Both the position numbers and the translations under genes were made by a program. From the NCBI RefSeq assembly GCF_002022275.1, contig NZ_MSDF01000014.1:150099-214098 (forward strand): DNA of 64,000 bases, read 5' to 3'. Numbering within the stretch: the stretch's first letter is position 1; the number at the start of each line of letters is the position of its first letter. Origin of the DNA: Pseudomonas fluorescens (GTDB lineage: Bacteria > Pseudomonadota > Gammaproteobacteria > Pseudomonadales > Pseudomonadaceae). The notes below the pieces were generated by a model. The model did not search any database and was not told the DNA's origin. It was given only the letters and a program-made list of their open reading frames with translations. Positions 50,474 through 60,567 of this stretch are shown in pieces.

Positions 50474-52378
50474 ATGTCCTTTGCTTCCCTCGGTCTCTCC
50501 GAGGCTTTAGTCCGCGCCATCGAGGCAGCGGGCTATACCGAGCCTACTCCGGTGCAACAGCGGGCCATTCCCGCCGTGTTGCAAGGTCGCGACCTGATGG
50601 TTGCGGCTCAGACAGGTACTGGTAAAACCGGCGGCTTCGCCCTCCCGATTCTGGAGCGGTTGTTTCCCAATGGTCACCCGGACAAATCCCAGCGTCACGG
50701 CCCGCGCCAACCGCGCGTACTGGTCCTGACCCCTACCCGCGAACTCGCCGCCCAGGTGCACGACAGCTTCAAGCTGTATGCCCGCGACCTGAAGTTCGTC
50801 AGCGCCTGCATCTTCGGCGGCGTCGGCATGAACCCACAGGTTCAGGCCATGTCCCGTGGTGTGGACGTGCTGGTAGCCTGCCCGGGTCGTTTGCTCGACC
50901 TGTGCGGCCAAGGCAGCGTCGACTTGTCCCACGTGGAAATCCTCGTGCTGGACGAAGCCGACCGCATGCTCGACATGGGCTTTGTCCATGACGTGAAAAA
51001 GGTCCTCGCCCGCCTGCCGGCCAAACGTCAGAACCTGCTGTTCTCGGCAACGTTCTCTCAAGACATCACCGCCCTGGCCGGCAAGCTGCTGCACAACCCG
51101 GAACGCATCGAAGTCACGCCGCCGAACACCACGGTCGAGCGTATCGAACAACGCGTCTTCCGCCTGGCCGCCAGCCACAAGCGCTCGCTGCTGGCCCACC
51201 TGATCACCGCAGGCGCCTGGGAACAGGTGCTGGTGTTCACCCGCACCAAGCACGGCGCCAACCGTCTGGCCGAGTACCTGGACAAGCACGGCCTCACCGC
51301 CGTCGCCATCCACGGCAACAAGAGCCAGAACGCGCGCACCAAAGCCCTGGCCGACTTCAAGGCCGGCTCCGTGCGCATCCTGGTTGCTACCGATATCGCC
51401 GCCCGCGGCCTGGATATCGACCAGTTGCCACACGTAGTCAACTTCGAGCTGCCAAACGTCGACGAAGACTATGTGCACCGTATCGGCCGTACCGGCCGTG
51501 CCGGTCGTTCGGGTGAGGCCATCTCCCTGGTTGCACCGGACGAAGAAAAACTGCTGAAAAGCATCGAGCGCATGACCAAGCAGAAAATCGCCGACGGCGA
51601 CCTGATGGGCTTCGATGCCAGTTCCGTGGAGGCTGAAAAGCCTGAAGCGCGCGAGCGTCCGGACGTGCGTAACCCACGCAACCCACGCGGTCCGAAGGGC
51701 GATGGCCCGAATGGCGGCGGTGGTGGCGGTGGTCGTCGCGACAAGGGCAAAGACAAGGGCGGCAAAGAAAAAGCGCCTGCCAACAGCGGCCGTGGCGAAC
51801 GCCCGGCCCGCGAGCAGAAGCCCCGTGAAGGCACCCCGGCCCGCGAACAGCGCCAGCCGAGCCAGCCACCACGTGCCGCCGCCGACCGCGCGCCGGACGA
51901 GTTCCTTGACGACGACGTGGATAACTTCGGTAACCGCGTTGACTACGTGCCACAGGCCAAACCGGCCCAGGGCCGTGGTCGTCGTCCGGGTGCTCCGGCA
52001 CAAGGCGCAGGTGCCGGTACTGGCAGCGGCGCCCCACGTGGCGGCCAGCCACAGGGCGGCCGTCAGAACGGCCCGCGCAACAGCAGCGGCGGCACCACCG
52101 GTACGCCGCCTGCCAAGCGCAGCGGCCCGCGTAACGGCGCACCGCGTGACGGTCAGGCACGTCGTGAAGACTCGCGCAACAGCAACAACCGTCGTCCGGC
52201 CCGTGACGACCAGCCTCGTTCGTCCGAGCCCGCCGTGCAGAACCCGCGCGGTGGCCCGGCGCCGAAGATCATCCACAAGGAGTCGAAAGCGGATCGCTTC
52301 CCGACACCCGAGCAGTTGGACCAACTGCCAGGCCGTCCTCGTGGTGAGAAACCGGCGTTGCTGACCCGCAACCGCTAG
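50474..52378 (+). CDS. rhlE: DEAD-box RNA helicase RhlE2
   Basis: A 634-aa RhlE-type helicase. The helicase core spans about residues 1-380, with Q motif [33 protein letters not shown] and [11 protein letters not shown]. The last about 240 residues are low-complexity, rich in Gly, Arg, Pro, Gln and Asn. The length and position near ahcY-metF match P. aeruginosa RhlE2 (PA0428), which acts in mRNA turnover. The ATG at 50474 follows AGGAT. A TATACT at 50262-50267 may be the -10, which would give a leader of about 200 nt. A terminator follows. Confidence 0.92.
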   Translation: MSFASLGLSEALVRAIEAAGYTEPTPVQQRAIPAVLQGRDLMVAAQTGTGKTGGFALPILERLFPNGHPDKSQRHGPRQPRVLVLTPTRELAAQVHDSFKLYARDLKFVSACIFGGVGMNPQVQAMSRGVDVLVACPGRLLDLCGQGSVDLSHVEILVLDEADRMLDMGFVHDVKKVLARLPAKRQNLLFSATFSQDITALAGKLLHNPERIEVTPPNTTVERIEQRVFRLAASHKRSLLAHLITAGAWEQVLVFTRTKHGANRLAEYLDKHGLTAVAIHGNKSQNARTKALADFKAGSVRILVATDIAARGLDIDQLPHVVNFELPNVDEDYVHRIGRTGRAGRSGEAISLVAPDEEKLLKSIERMTKQKIADGDLMGFDASSVEAEKPEARERPDVRNPRNPRGPKGDGPNGGGGGGGRRDKGKDKGGKEKAPANSGRGERPAREQKPREGTPAREQRQPSQPPRAAADRAPDEFLDDDVDNFGNRVDYVPQAKPAQGRGRRPGAPAQGAGAGTGSGAPRGGQPQGGRQNGPRNSSGGTTGTPPAKRSGPRNGAPRDGQARREDSRNSNNRRPARDDQPRSSEPAVQNPRGGPAPKIIHKESKADRFPTPEQLDQLPGRPRGEKPALLTRNR

Positions 52379-52393
52379 TTTCAACGCGGTATA

Positions 52394-52430
52394 AAAAAGC
52401 CCCGCATCGAAAGATGCGGGGCTTTTTTTT
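52394..52430 (+). terminator. Terminator after rhlE2
   Basis: GCCCCGCATC and GATGCGGGGC form a perfect 10-bp stem with a GAAA tetraloop, followed by T8. Confidence 0.96.
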
Positions 52431-52459
52431 CGATTGAGCAAAATCAAATGGGCTTTTCT

Positions 52460-52546
52460 GTGGGAGCTGGCTTGCCTGCGATAGCGGTGCATCAGTGAAA
52501 TATGCTTCAACTGACACACCGCTATCGCAGGCAAGCCAGCTCCCAC
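52460..52546. repeat. Paired REP-type palindrome (GTGGGAGC family)
   Basis: Inverted copies of GTGGGAGCTGGCTTGCCTGC flank about 40 nt, between the two terminators of convergent genes. Confidence 0.85.
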
Positions 52547-52568
52547 ATTTGACCGCGTTCCAGGCACA

Positions 52569-52598
52569 AAAAAACCGGATCTCTCGATCCGGTTTTTT
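52569..52598. terminator. Bidirectional terminator downstream of yceI
   Basis: CCGGATC (52575-52581) pairs with GATCCGG (52586-52592), flanked by A-run and T-run, so it can end the yceI transcript on the minus strand. Confidence 0.9.
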
Positions 52599-52613
52599 TG
52601 TGCTCGGCGAAAA

Positions 52614-53192
52614 TTACTTCGCTTTGACACCTTCCAGCGAGATGTCCAGGTCGACAGTCTGGGAAGTCGGGCCTGGGCCTTTGATGCCGAAGTCGTTCAG
52701 TTGCAGCGTGGTGGTGGCGTTGAAGCCAGCACGTTCGCCGCCCCATGGATCTTTACCTTCGCCGTTGAACGTGGCCTTGAAGGTCACAGGCTTGGTCACG
52801 CCGTGGAAGGTCAGGTCGCCGGTCACGTCAGCGGTTTTTGCGCCGGTGGATTTAACCGAAGTGGACACGAACTTGGCATCGGCAAACTTGCCAACGTCCA
52901 GGAAATCTTTACTGGCGATGTGCTTGTCGCGCTCTGCGTGGTTGGACCACAGGCTGGCGGTTTTCACGTCGACGGCGATTTTGCTGTCTTCAGGCTTGGC
53001 CGAATCCCAGCTGAAAGTACCGTCCCAGTCCTTGAAGGTGCCGTGGACGTAGCTGTAGCCCAGGTGGCTGATTTTCCAGTCGATGAAGGCGTGCTGGCCT
53101 TCCTTGTCGATCTTGTAGTCAGCGGCCATCGCGGTGCCTGCGGACAGCAGGGCGGAACCGATGGCCAGAGCGGCGAGAGTCTTTTTCAACAT
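52614..53192 (-). CDS. yceI: YceI-family periplasmic protein
   Basis: A 192-aa protein of the YceI lipocalin-like family, which binds isoprenoid-type lipids. [23 protein letters not shown] is a signal peptide. Mature blocks [32 protein letters not shown] and [14 protein letters not shown] are typical. The ATG at 53192 is preferred to an ATG 11 codons upstream. It lies 32 nt after the cytochrome b561 gene and probably shares its transcript. The P. aeruginosa counterpart is PA0423 (PasP). Confidence 0.92.
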   Translation of the reverse strand: MLKKTLAALAIGSALLSAGTAMAADYKIDKEGQHAFIDWKISHLGYSYVHGTFKDWDGTFSWDSAKPEDSKIAVDVKTASLWSNHAERDKHIASKDFLDVGKFADAKFVSTSVKSTGAKTADVTGDLTFHGVTKPVTFKATFNGEGKDPWGGERAGFNATTTLQLNDFGIKGPGPTSQTVDLDISLEGVKAK

Positions 53193-53224
53193 GCTTTCTA
53201 TTCCTTGTGAGTCGAGGTTGAACA

Positions 53225-53776
53225 TCAGGCTTTGCGCCCCAGCATTCGCGTCAGGGTCGCGTCACGATCGATAAAGTGGTGTTTCAACGCAGCCACGCCG
53301 TGCAAACCGGCGAAAACTACCAACACCCAGGCGAGGTACAAATGCACCAGGCCGGCGTTGTCTGCCTGATCCGGTAGCCCGGAAATCACGGCAGGAATCT
53401 CAAACAGGCCAAACACCGAAATACCGACACCGTCTGCGGTGGAAATCAGGTACCCGGCAATCATCACGGCAAACAGCGCCAGATAAAGGAACGCGTGGCC
53501 AAATGCAGCGCCGATACGGGTCAGACGACTGTAGCTGGCCAGCGGTGGCGGCGGCGGGCTGACCAGGCGCCAGACAATGCGCACCAGCATCAGGGCGAAC
53601 AGCGTAATGCCGATGCTTCTGTGCAAGTCCGGCGCGTCTTTGCGCCAGGCGTCGTAGTAGTCGAGACCGACCATCCACAGGCCCAGCGCGAACAAACCAA
53701 ACACCACCAGGGCAACGCCCCAGTGCAACACCATGCTGACCCAACCATAGCGGGCCTTTGAATTACGTAGCTGCAT
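53225..53776 (-). CDS. Cytochrome b561
   Basis: A 183-aa di-heme membrane protein of the CybB/YceJ type with four helices. Histidines that can bind heme are seen in [30 protein letters not shown] and [15 protein letters not shown]. It is paired with yceI, as yceJ-yceI are in E. coli. It probably passes electrons in the inner membrane; donor and acceptor are unknown. Confidence 0.9.
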   Translation of the reverse strand: MQLRNSKARYGWVSMVLHWGVALVVFGLFALGLWMVGLDYYDAWRKDAPDLHRSIGITLFALMLVRIVWRLVSPPPPPLASYSRLTRIGAAFGHAFLYLALFAVMIAGYLISTADGVGISVFGLFEIPAVISGLPDQADNAGLVHLYLAWVLVVFAGLHGVAALKHHFIDRDATLTRMLGRKA

Positions 53777-54050
53777 GTCCCAAATCCCGTAAGAGCTGTG
53801 CCCAAGACTAGCGAATTATCTATCGAGTTAAAGCTGAAAATTTTGCTTTGAAATATCGAGAAATACGATCTTGAGAGTATGCACAGTACGTTAACAATCG
53901 ATTAAGGACTATTCCCAAGAAACGTGACAGATCGTCCTGCGTTTACTGCCAATTCACGCTTAATGGGTTGTGACGCAGCCATCCATTGCATAGGCTTGCG
54001 CGATTGTTACGCCTGCGCCAGCTGCAGGACCGCTTCGAGGAGATAACACG

Positions 54051-55457
54051 ATGGGCCTGAACAACGAGTGGATGCAACGCGACCTCGCGGTGCTGTGGCA
54101 TCCCTGCACCCAGATGAAAGACCACCAGCAACTGCCGCTGATCCCGATCAAACGCGGTGAAGGCGTGTGGCTGGAAGACTTCGAAGGCAAGCGCTACCTC
54201 GACGCTGTCAGTTCCTGGTGGGTCAACGTGTTCGGCCACGCCAATCCGCGCATCAATCAGCGCATCAAGGATCAGGTCGACCAGTTGGAGCACGTGATTC
54301 TTGCCGGTTTCAGCCACCAGCCGGTGATCGAGCTGTCCGAGCGTCTGGTCAAGATGACGCCGGAGGGCCTGACCCGCTGCTTCTACGCCGATAACGGCTC
54401 ATCGTGCATCGAAGTTGCGCTGAAAATGAGCTTTCACTACTGGCTCAACCGTGGTCTTCCGAATAAAAAACGTTTCGTCACCCTGACCAACAGCTACCAC
54501 GGCGAAACCATCGCCGCGATGTCGGTGGGCGATGTGCCGCTGTTTACCGAGACTTACAAAGCGCTGCTGCTCGACACCATTAAAGTACCGAGCCCGGACT
54601 GCTACCTGCGCCCCGACGGCATGAGCTGGGAAGAACACTCGCGCAACATGTTCCTGGCCATGGAACAGACCCTGGCCGACAACCATTCCACCGTCGCCGC
54701 CGTGATCGTCGAGCCGTTGATCCAGGGCGCCGGCGGCATGCGCATGTACCACCCGGTGTACCTCAAACTGCTGCGCGAAGCCTGCGACCGTTATGGCGTG
54801 CACCTGATCCACGACGAAATTGCCGTAGGTTTTGGCCGCACCGGCAGCATGTTTGCGTGCGAACAAGCCGGCATCCGCCCGGACTTCCTGTGCCTGTCCA
54901 AGGCGCTGACCGGCGGCTACCTGCCGCTGGCCGCCGTGGTCACCACCGATGACGTGTACGACGCCTTCTACGACGACTACCCGACCCTGCGCGCCTTCCT
55001 GCATTCCCACAGCTACACCGGCAACCCGCTGGCGTGCGCGGCCGCCCTGGCGACCCTGGATATTTTCGAAGAAGACAACGTCATCGAAAACAACAAGGCC
55101 CTGGCGCAGCGCATGGCGACCGCCACCGCGCACCTGGTCGACCACCCGCACGTGTCGGAAGTGCGCCAGACCGGCATGGTATTGGCAATCGAGATGGTGC
55201 AGGACAAGGCCACAAAAACCGCCTACCCGTGGCAGGAACGCCGTGGTTTGAAGGTGTTCGAACACGCCCTCGAACGCGGCGCGCTGTTGCGGCCGTTGGG
55301 CAGCGTGGTGTATTTCCTGCCGCCGTATGTGATTACGCCGGAACAGATCGACTTCCTGGCTGAAGTGGCCAGTGAAGGGATCGATATCGCCACCAACAGC
55401 AAGGTCAGCGTGGCAGTACCGGAAAACTTCCACCCGGATTTCCGCGATCCAGGCTAA
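54051..55457 (+). CDS. bioA: Adenosylmethionine-8-amino-7-oxononanoate aminotransferase
   Basis: A 468-aa PLP enzyme of biotin synthesis that uses SAM as amino donor to make 7,8-diaminopelargonate. The BioA motif SSWWVNVFGHANPRINQ, the PLP lysine in CLSKALTGGYLPLAAV and HSHSYTGNPLACAAA are present. GAGG lies before the ATG. The 274-nt gap to the divergent cytochrome gene is AT-rich around 53815-53910 and probably holds both promoters; no gene is seen there. Confidence 0.95.
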   Translation: MGLNNEWMQRDLAVLWHPCTQMKDHQQLPLIPIKRGEGVWLEDFEGKRYLDAVSSWWVNVFGHANPRINQRIKDQVDQLEHVILAGFSHQPVIELSERLVKMTPEGLTRCFYADNGSSCIEVALKMSFHYWLNRGLPNKKRFVTLTNSYHGETIAAMSVGDVPLFTETYKALLLDTIKVPSPDCYLRPDGMSWEEHSRNMFLAMEQTLADNHSTVAAVIVEPLIQGAGGMRMYHPVYLKLLREACDRYGVHLIHDEIAVGFGRTGSMFACEQAGIRPDFLCLSKALTGGYLPLAAVVTTDDVYDAFYDDYPTLRAFLHSHSYTGNPLACAAALATLDIFEEDNVIENNKALAQRMATATAHLVDHPHVSEVRQTGMVLAIEMVQDKATKTAYPWQERRGLKVFEHALERGALLRPLGSVVYFLPPYVITPEQIDFLAEVASEGIDIATNSKVSVAVPENFHPDFRDPG

Positions 55458-55463
55458 ACACAT

Positions 55464-55513
55464 GATCGTTCCCACGCTCTGCGTGGGAATGCAGCCCAAG
55501 ACGCTCCGCGGCC
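55464..55513. repeat. GATCGTTCCCACGC repeat, half copy E
   Basis: Only the left half is present: GATCGTTCCCACGCTCTGCG, then GACGCTCCGCG, after which the sequence turns unique. The right half is missing before rsmE, so the copy is truncated. Confidence 0.8.
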
Positions 55514-55543
55514 ACTGTGCACACCAATTTCCAGAGAACAGAA

Positions 55544-56263
55544 ATGAGACTGTCCCGCTTTTTCACCGACACCCCGCTGAGCATTGGCGACCATGAACTG
55601 CCCGAAGCCCAGGCGCATTACATCAGCCGTGTGTTGCGCATGACCGAAGGCGACGCCGTGCAACTGTTCGACGGTTCCGGCCAGGAATTTCTGGGCAGCC
55701 TGCTGGAAGTCGGCAAGAAGCGCGTCACCGTGCAACTCACAGAAAGCTTTGCCGGGCAGGCCGAATCACCGCTGCACATCCACCTCGGCCAGGGCCTGTC
55801 CCGGGGCGAGCGCATGGATTGGGCGATTCAGAAAGCCACCGAACTGGGGGTCAACGCGATCACGCCGATTTTCACCGACCGCTGCGAAGTGCGCCTCAAG
55901 GACGAACGCGCCGACAAACGCCTGCTGCACTGGCGCCAGGTGGCGATCAGCGCGTGCGAGCAATGCGGCCGCTCCACGGTGCCGGTGATTCACCCGCCGC
56001 TGCTGCTGGCCGACTGGCTCAAGCAAACCGAAGCGCAGTTGAAGCTGGTGCTGCACCCGGTTGCCGAACCGATGATCAGCCACACCAAGCCGTCGAGCCT
56101 GGCCTTCCTGATCGGGCCTGAAGGCGGGCTGACTGACGGTGAGGTCCAAACTGCCCAAACGGCTGGCTACCACGCCGCCCGCCTCGGCCCGCGCGTGCTG
56201 CGCACCGAGACGGCGCCCGTAGTGGCGCTGGCCGTCGCCCAACAGCTCTGGGGCGATTTCTAA
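55544..56263 (+). CDS. rsmE: 16S rRNA m3U1498 methyltransferase
   Basis: A 239-aa SPOUT methyltransferase that modifies U1498 of 16S rRNA with SAM. The N-terminal PUA-like part (MRLSRFFTDTPLSIGDHELP) is followed by the knotted domain, with QKATELGVNAITPIFTDRCE, LIGPEGGLTDGEV and LGPRVLRTETAPVVAL. The ATG at 55544 gives the standard start. It follows bioA, as in P. aeruginosa. Confidence 0.94.
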   Translation: MRLSRFFTDTPLSIGDHELPEAQAHYISRVLRMTEGDAVQLFDGSGQEFLGSLLEVGKKRVTVQLTESFAGQAESPLHIHLGQGLSRGERMDWAIQKATELGVNAITPIFTDRCEVRLKDERADKRLLHWRQVAISACEQCGRSTVPVIHPPLLLADWLKQTEAQLKLVLHPVAEPMISHTKPSSLAFLIGPEGGLTDGEVQTAQTAGYHAARLGPRVLRTETAPVVALAVAQQLWGDF

Positions 56264-56292
56264 ACCCGACCTTTGCAAACCGGATCAAAAAT

Positions 56293-56377
56293 GTGGGAGC
56301 TGGCTTGCCTGCGATAGCATCACCTCGGTGTAACGGATAGACCGAGTCGCCTGCATCGCAGGCAAGCCAGCTCCCAC
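56293..56377. repeat. Paired REP-type palindrome (GTGGGAGC family)
   Basis: Inverted copies of GTGGGAGCTGGCTTGCCTGC flank an inner CTCGGT/ACCGAG hairpin, between convergent rsmE and the TrhA-like gene. Confidence 0.85.
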
Positions 56378-56380
56378 AGG

Positions 56381-56998
56381 TCAGAGCACGTAATGCATGA
56401 TCGCCACAAAATGCAGCAAGCTGCCGCCGATCACAAACAAGTGCCAGATCCCATGGGAATGCCGCAGGCGGTCCTCCAGGGCGAAAAAGATAATGCCCAC
56501 GGTGTACAACACCCCGCCCGACGCCAGCCACACAAACCCCGCCGTGCCCAGCGCGGCGAGCAGCGGCTTGACCGCCACCAGCACGATCCAGCCCATCACC
56601 GCGTAGATCACAATCGACAAAATCCGAGCTTCGGAACGCGGCTTGATCTCCTGCAGAATGCCGATGACCGCCAGCCCCCACACGACGCCGAACAGCGACC
56701 AGCCCCAAGGCCCGCGCAGCGTCACCAGGCAAAACGGCGTGTAGCTGCCGGCAATCAACAGGTAGATCGAAAAGTGATCAACCTTCTGCATGATCTCTTT
56801 TCGCCGCCCGCGCACGCTGTGGTACACGGTTGACGCGCTGTACAGCACCATCAACGTAAAACCATAAATAGCGACGCTGACGATCTTCCAGGGGCTGCCG
56901 TCCAGGCTCGCCACCACCAACATCCACACAGCGCCGATACAGGCCGCAACCGCCCCGAGCAAATGGCTCCAGGCGTTGAATCGTTCCCCGTGATACAT
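56381..56998 (-). CDS. trhA: TrhA/hemolysin III-type (PAQR) membrane protein
   Basis: A 205-aa seven-helix protein of the PAQR/hemolysin III family. The conserved residues are in FNAWSHLLGA, LYSASTVYHS, KVDHFSIYLLIAGSYTPF and HSHGIWHLFVIGGSLLHF, including the histidines of the metal site. Bacterial TrhA has been linked to membrane energetics; hemolytic action is doubtful. It starts at MYHGERFNAW. Confidence 0.87.
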   Translation of the reverse strand: MYHGERFNAWSHLLGAVAACIGAVWMLVVASLDGSPWKIVSVAIYGFTLMVLYSASTVYHSVRGRRKEIMQKVDHFSIYLLIAGSYTPFCLVTLRGPWGWSLFGVVWGLAVIGILQEIKPRSEARILSIVIYAVMGWIVLVAVKPLLAALGTAGFVWLASGGVLYTVGIIFFALEDRLRHSHGIWHLFVIGGSLLHFVAIMHYVL

Positions 56999-57149
56999 GT
57001 GTCACTCACCTCGAATAACCGTTATCACCTTGAGCATTCTGACGCTACTCACTCACTATCAGGTAACACCCTTTCTTCATTTGCCCAAATACACACGTCC
57101 GTAGATCATTCGCCAGCTCCCACATAAAAACACCTCATCGGTACCCCCC

Positions 57150-57716
57150 ATGCCCGCACTCGAACCTGAACAGCCTCAACCCACTCTGTGGCAGTTGTTT
57201 TACAACTTCGCCATGGTCGGCCTGTTCGGCTTTGGCGGCGTGATGCCCTGGGCGCGGCAGATGATGGTTGACCGCAGGCGCTGGGTCACCGAGCAAGGCT
57301 TCAATGAACTGCTGACCACCGGCCAGTTTTTCCCCGGCCCGAACATAGGTAACGTCGGCATCATCTTCGGCCGGCGCCTGCATGGCTTGCCGGGTGCGGT
57401 TGTGACCGTGTGCGGGCTGTACCTGTTCCCCTCGATCATCACCGTGCTGGCCGGGTTCGCCTACGCCAAGTGGTGGAGCCATGTTGTGGTGCAGCAGATT
57501 TTCGGCGCGGTGATGCCAATTGCCACGGGCCTGATGCTCGGCACAACGCTGCGCTTGCTCAAGGCGATGCCGCGTAACGTGGCCAATTACAGCGCCTTTG
57601 TGCTGACGTTCGTATTGATGGCCGTGCTGGTGCTGCCGTTGTGGATGGTGCTGCTGATCGCCATCCCCAGCTCCCTGGCGCTGAGTTTCATCGACTCGAA
57701 AAAGGTAGGCGGCTGA
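57150..57716 (+). CDS. Chromate transporter family, first half-protein
   Basis: A 188-aa member of the CHR family with five or six helices. The CHR motif is FGFGGVMPWARQMMVDRRRW, then the LTTGQFFPGPNIGNVG segment. Short CHR proteins work as pairs encoded by adjacent genes, and the next gene supplies the second half with 1-nt overlap. Chromate is one possible substrate; other anions are possible because mdcR and malonate genes lie beside it. Confidence 0.85.
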   Translation: MPALEPEQPQPTLWQLFYNFAMVGLFGFGGVMPWARQMMVDRRRWVTEQGFNELLTTGQFFPGPNIGNVGIIFGRRLHGLPGAVVTVCGLYLFPSIITVLAGFAYAKWWSHVVVQQIFGAVMPIATGLMLGTTLRLLKAMPRNVANYSAFVLTFVLMAVLVLPLWMVLLIAIPSSLALSFIDSKKVGG

Positions 57717-58258
57717 TGCAAACCGTCCTCCTGCACCTGATGATCCAATGCGCGCTGTGGTCGTTGATGGCGATTGGCGGCAACACCGTGGCCATCGGTG
57801 ATATCCACCGCTACACCGTCGTCGATATGCACTGGATCACCGACGCACAATTTGTCGCCTTCTTCGCCCTGTCCCAGGCACTGCCGGGGCCCAATGGCAT
57901 GTTCCTGGTGTTTATCGGCCAACAGACGGCAGGCCTGCCCGGTGCACTGGTGGCCTTGCTGGCCAAATTGGTGCCCTGCTCGGTGCTGGCTTACCTCGGC
58001 GCAGGCTGGCTGGAAAAACACACCCAAACGCCGTGGGTGCAGCGCGTTAAACGCAGCCTGCTGCCGATTTCCATTGGCCTGATCCTCGCCTCCACTTACA
58101 TCCTGATGAACAGCCTGGAAAACAACACCACCAGCCTGGTGCTGACCCTGGCCAGCGCCGCCGTGGTGTATTACACGCGGCTGAACGCGATCTGGCTGAT
58201 CGTCGTCGGCGTGCTGCTGGGCCTGGGCAGTACATGGCTGGGAGTGAACTGGTTTTAG
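57716..58258 (+). CDS. Chromate transporter family, second half-protein
   Basis: A 180-aa CHR-family partner of the preceding gene. CHR features ALWSLMAIGGNTVAIGDI and FFALSQALPGPNGMF match the PGPNG motif of the family. It shares one base with the stop of the first half (TGATG), indicating coupled translation. It is followed after 37 nt by mdcR on the same strand. Confidence 0.85.
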   Translation: MQTVLLHLMIQCALWSLMAIGGNTVAIGDIHRYTVVDMHWITDAQFVAFFALSQALPGPNGMFLVFIGQQTAGLPGALVALLAKLVPCSVLAYLGAGWLEKHTQTPWVQRVKRSLLPISIGLILASTYILMNSLENNTTSLVLTLASAAVVYYTRLNAIWLIVVGVLLGLGSTWLGVNWF

Positions 58259-58295
58259 GGGCACAATCGACGGCATTCGAACAAGAGTCACGGCC

Positions 58296-59210
58296 ATGCT
58301 GATCGACGAAGAATTTACCCTCAAGAAACTCGAAATCTTCCTGGCGTTCATGCGCACCGGCAACCTGGCCCGCGCCGCCGCCGAGTTGCAAACCAGCAAC
58401 GTCAGCGTGCACCGCGCGATTCACTCCCTTGAAAACGCGTTGCGCTGCCCGCTGTTCAAGCACGAAGGCCGCAACCTCACGCCGCTGGAAAGCGCCTATG
58501 TGCTGGAAGAGCGCGCGCAGAAACTGGTGGCGGATGTGGTCGACAGCGTACGCCTGACCCGCGAAGCCGCCGGCTTCTCTGCCGAACGCTTCAAGCTGGG
58601 CTCGCTGTACTCGCTCACGGTCAAGACCGTGCCGCAGCTGATCATGGGCCTGAAGATCCGCCGCAGCGAACTCAACATCGACCTGATCCTGGGTTCCAAC
58701 TTCGACCTGCTCTACAAGCTAAAGAACATGGAAGTGGACGCGATCCTCATCTCCCTCGACGAGCGCGCCAACGACCCTGATTGCGAGCAGATCGCGCTGT
58801 TTACCGACGACATCTTCCTCGCCACGCCGGCAGACTCACCCTTCGACCGCGAACAGCAAATCGACCTCGCCGACATGCGTGACGCCACCTTTATCACCCT
58901 CACCCAAGGCTTCGCCACCCACCAGGATGGCAACCGAGTGTTCAAGCAGGCGGGGTTCGAGCCAAAAGTGGCGATGCAGGTCAATGACATCTTCACCCTG
59001 CTGAGCATGGTCAGCTCGGGCGTGGGTTATGCGCTGCTGCCGGGGCGGATTGCGGCGGTGTATGAGAACCGCGTGAAGCTGATACCGCTGCAGCCGCGGT
59101 ATCGGTTGCAGCAGCATATTGGGGTGGTCTTTTTGAAGGCCAAGGAGCGCGACCCGAACTTGCTGGCGCTGTTGGCGGAGTGCCGGATGTACGCCAACCG
59201 CCAAACCTGA
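58296..59210 (+). CDS. mdcR: LysR-type regulator of malonate decarboxylase
   Basis: A 304-aa LysR-family regulator. The helix-turn-helix is at about residues 8-65 ([21 protein letters not shown], then [11 protein letters not shown]). The effector domain matches MdcR, which activates malonate decarboxylase genes with malonate. The mdc/mad operon converges on it from the other strand, supporting the name. It may be co-transcribed with the CHR pair. Confidence 0.88.
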   Translation: MLIDEEFTLKKLEIFLAFMRTGNLARAAAELQTSNVSVHRAIHSLENALRCPLFKHEGRNLTPLESAYVLEERAQKLVADVVDSVRLTREAAGFSAERFKLGSLYSLTVKTVPQLIMGLKIRRSELNIDLILGSNFDLLYKLKNMEVDAILISLDERANDPDCEQIALFTDDIFLATPADSPFDREQQIDLADMRDATFITLTQGFATHQDGNRVFKQAGFEPKVAMQVNDIFTLLSMVSSGVGYALLPGRIAAVYENRVKLIPLQPRYRLQQHIGVVFLKAKERDPNLLALLAECRMYANRQT

Positions 59211-59215
59211 CCACT

Positions 59216-59328
59216 GATCGTTCCCACGCTCCGCGTGGGAATGCAGCCCTGGACGCTCCGCGTCCGCTGTTGAGCCCGTGACGCAGAGCGTCACAAGAGG
59301 CATTCCCACGCGGAGCGTGGGAACGATC
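59216..59328. repeat. GATCGTTCCCACGC repeat, copy F (113 nt)
   Basis: Full outer arms with inner hairpins GGACGCTCCGCGTCC and GTGACGCAGAGCGTCAC. It fills the space between the convergent mdcR and madM. Confidence 0.88.
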
Positions 59329-59329
59329 G

Positions 59330-60094
59330 TCAGCCGACCAAGCCACGCACAATGAAATACAGCACCGAAGGCCCGAGCAAACACCCCAGCCCGGTATGAA
59401 ACGTCGCGGTCAACGCCCCATACGGCACCAACCGCCGATCCGTCGCCGCCAGCCCAGCCGTCACGCCGCTGACCGTCCCGGCCAACCCGCCAAACACCAT
59501 CGCCGAACGCGGGTTATCCAGCCCCATCCAGCGCGCCGCCACTGGCGTGCCGACCATCACCAGAATCGCCTTGATCAACCCCGTGGCAATCGACAACGCC
59601 ATCACATCCGACGTCGCGCCAATCGCCGCACCGGTCACCGGCCCGACGATATAGGTCACCGCGCCGGCACCAATGGTGGTCATGCTGATCGCATCACGAT
59701 AACCAAACGCCCACGCCAGGCTCGCGCCCACAATAAACGGCAGCACCGTGCCCAACAGCAGCGCAATTGCACCGATCAACCCGGCCTTGCGCGCCTCGGT
59801 GGCTTGCACTTCAAACGCCGTGGCGACGATGGCAAAGTCACGCAACATCGCACCGCCCATCAAACCGATTCCCGAGAACAGCGCCATATCCGCCAGGCCT
59901 TTTTGCCCGCCGGTCACGGTGCCGCCCACCCAGGCCAGCACCAGCCCGATGACGATGGCAATCGCCGAGCCATGAATGCGCCCGAACGTCAGGCGCTTGG
60001 ACAGCACCACAGAAATCCACATCACCACGCCGACGAAGGCAAACGCGGTGACGAGGCCGTTATTTTCCAAGCCTTTCTGGATAAGAGGCCACAT
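59330..60094 (-). CDS. madM: Malonate transporter subunit MadM
   Basis: A 254-aa inner-membrane protein with about seven helices, the larger subunit of the Na+-coupled malonate importer MadLM. Family blocks include [20 protein letters not shown] and [20 protein letters not shown]. It starts one nt after the madL stop. It supplies malonate for the decarboxylase encoded upstream. Confidence 0.92.
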   Translation of the reverse strand: MWPLIQKGLENNGLVTAFAFVGVVMWISVVLSKRLTFGRIHGSAIAIVIGLVLAWVGGTVTGGQKGLADMALFSGIGLMGGAMLRDFAIVATAFEVQATEARKAGLIGAIALLLGTVLPFIVGASLAWAFGYRDAISMTTIGAGAVTYIVGPVTGAAIGATSDVMALSIATGLIKAILVMVGTPVAARWMGLDNPRSAMVFGGLAGTVSGVTAGLAATDRRLVPYGALTATFHTGLGCLLGPSVLYFIVRGLVG

Positions 60095-60095
60095 A

Positions 60096-60500
60096 TCAGC
60101 GACCTCCCGCAGCGATGATCAGCGGCTCTTCAGCGGGTAATGGTTCGCCCTTGTGTGTGCGGCTGATCAGGGCAATGGTGCAGCCGCACACCACCACCGA
60201 ACCGATGGCCGCCAGCACCGCGACCGGGCCGCCGTGCAGGGCGGTCACCACGTTTTGTTGCGCGGCCATCGCCACCACCACCGGGATGTACATGGCGCCC
60301 CAGAAACCGACGCCCATTTCACAATCCTTGGTCATGCCACCGCGTTTTTGCATCCACAAGCGCGCGCAGATCAGCAGGATCATCGCGATCCCCACCCCGC
60401 CCACATTGGATTTGACGCCCAGCAACACGCCGAGCATGTCGCCCAGGATCACGCCCGCCAACATGCAGATCGCCAGCAATGCCACACCGTAAATAATCAT
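60096..60500 (-). CDS. madL: Malonate transporter subunit MadL
   Basis: A 134-aa membrane protein with about four helices, partner of MadM. MIIYGVALLAICMLAGVILG and NVGGVGIAMILLICARLWMQ are typical. The ATG at 60500 is preferred to a longer frame at 60515. It lies 67 nt after mdcH in the same operon. Confidence 0.92.
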   Translation of the reverse strand: MIIYGVALLAICMLAGVILGDMLGVLLGVKSNVGGVGIAMILLICARLWMQKRGGMTKDCEMGVGFWGAMYIPVVVAMAAQQNVVTALHGGPVAVLAAIGSVVVCGCTIALISRTHKGEPLPAEEPLIIAAGGR

Positions 60501-60567
60501 GGTTGTTGTCCTCAAAGTGCTCGTTCGAAATTGTTGTTTTTGTGCTTCGAAAGCCTTGGGTGGTGCT

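Noticed and set aside
50507..52630. 707-codon open frame opposite rhlE2
   Set aside because: Antisense to the helicase and its low-complexity tail; the repetitive composition comes from the Gly/Arg codons of rhlE2.
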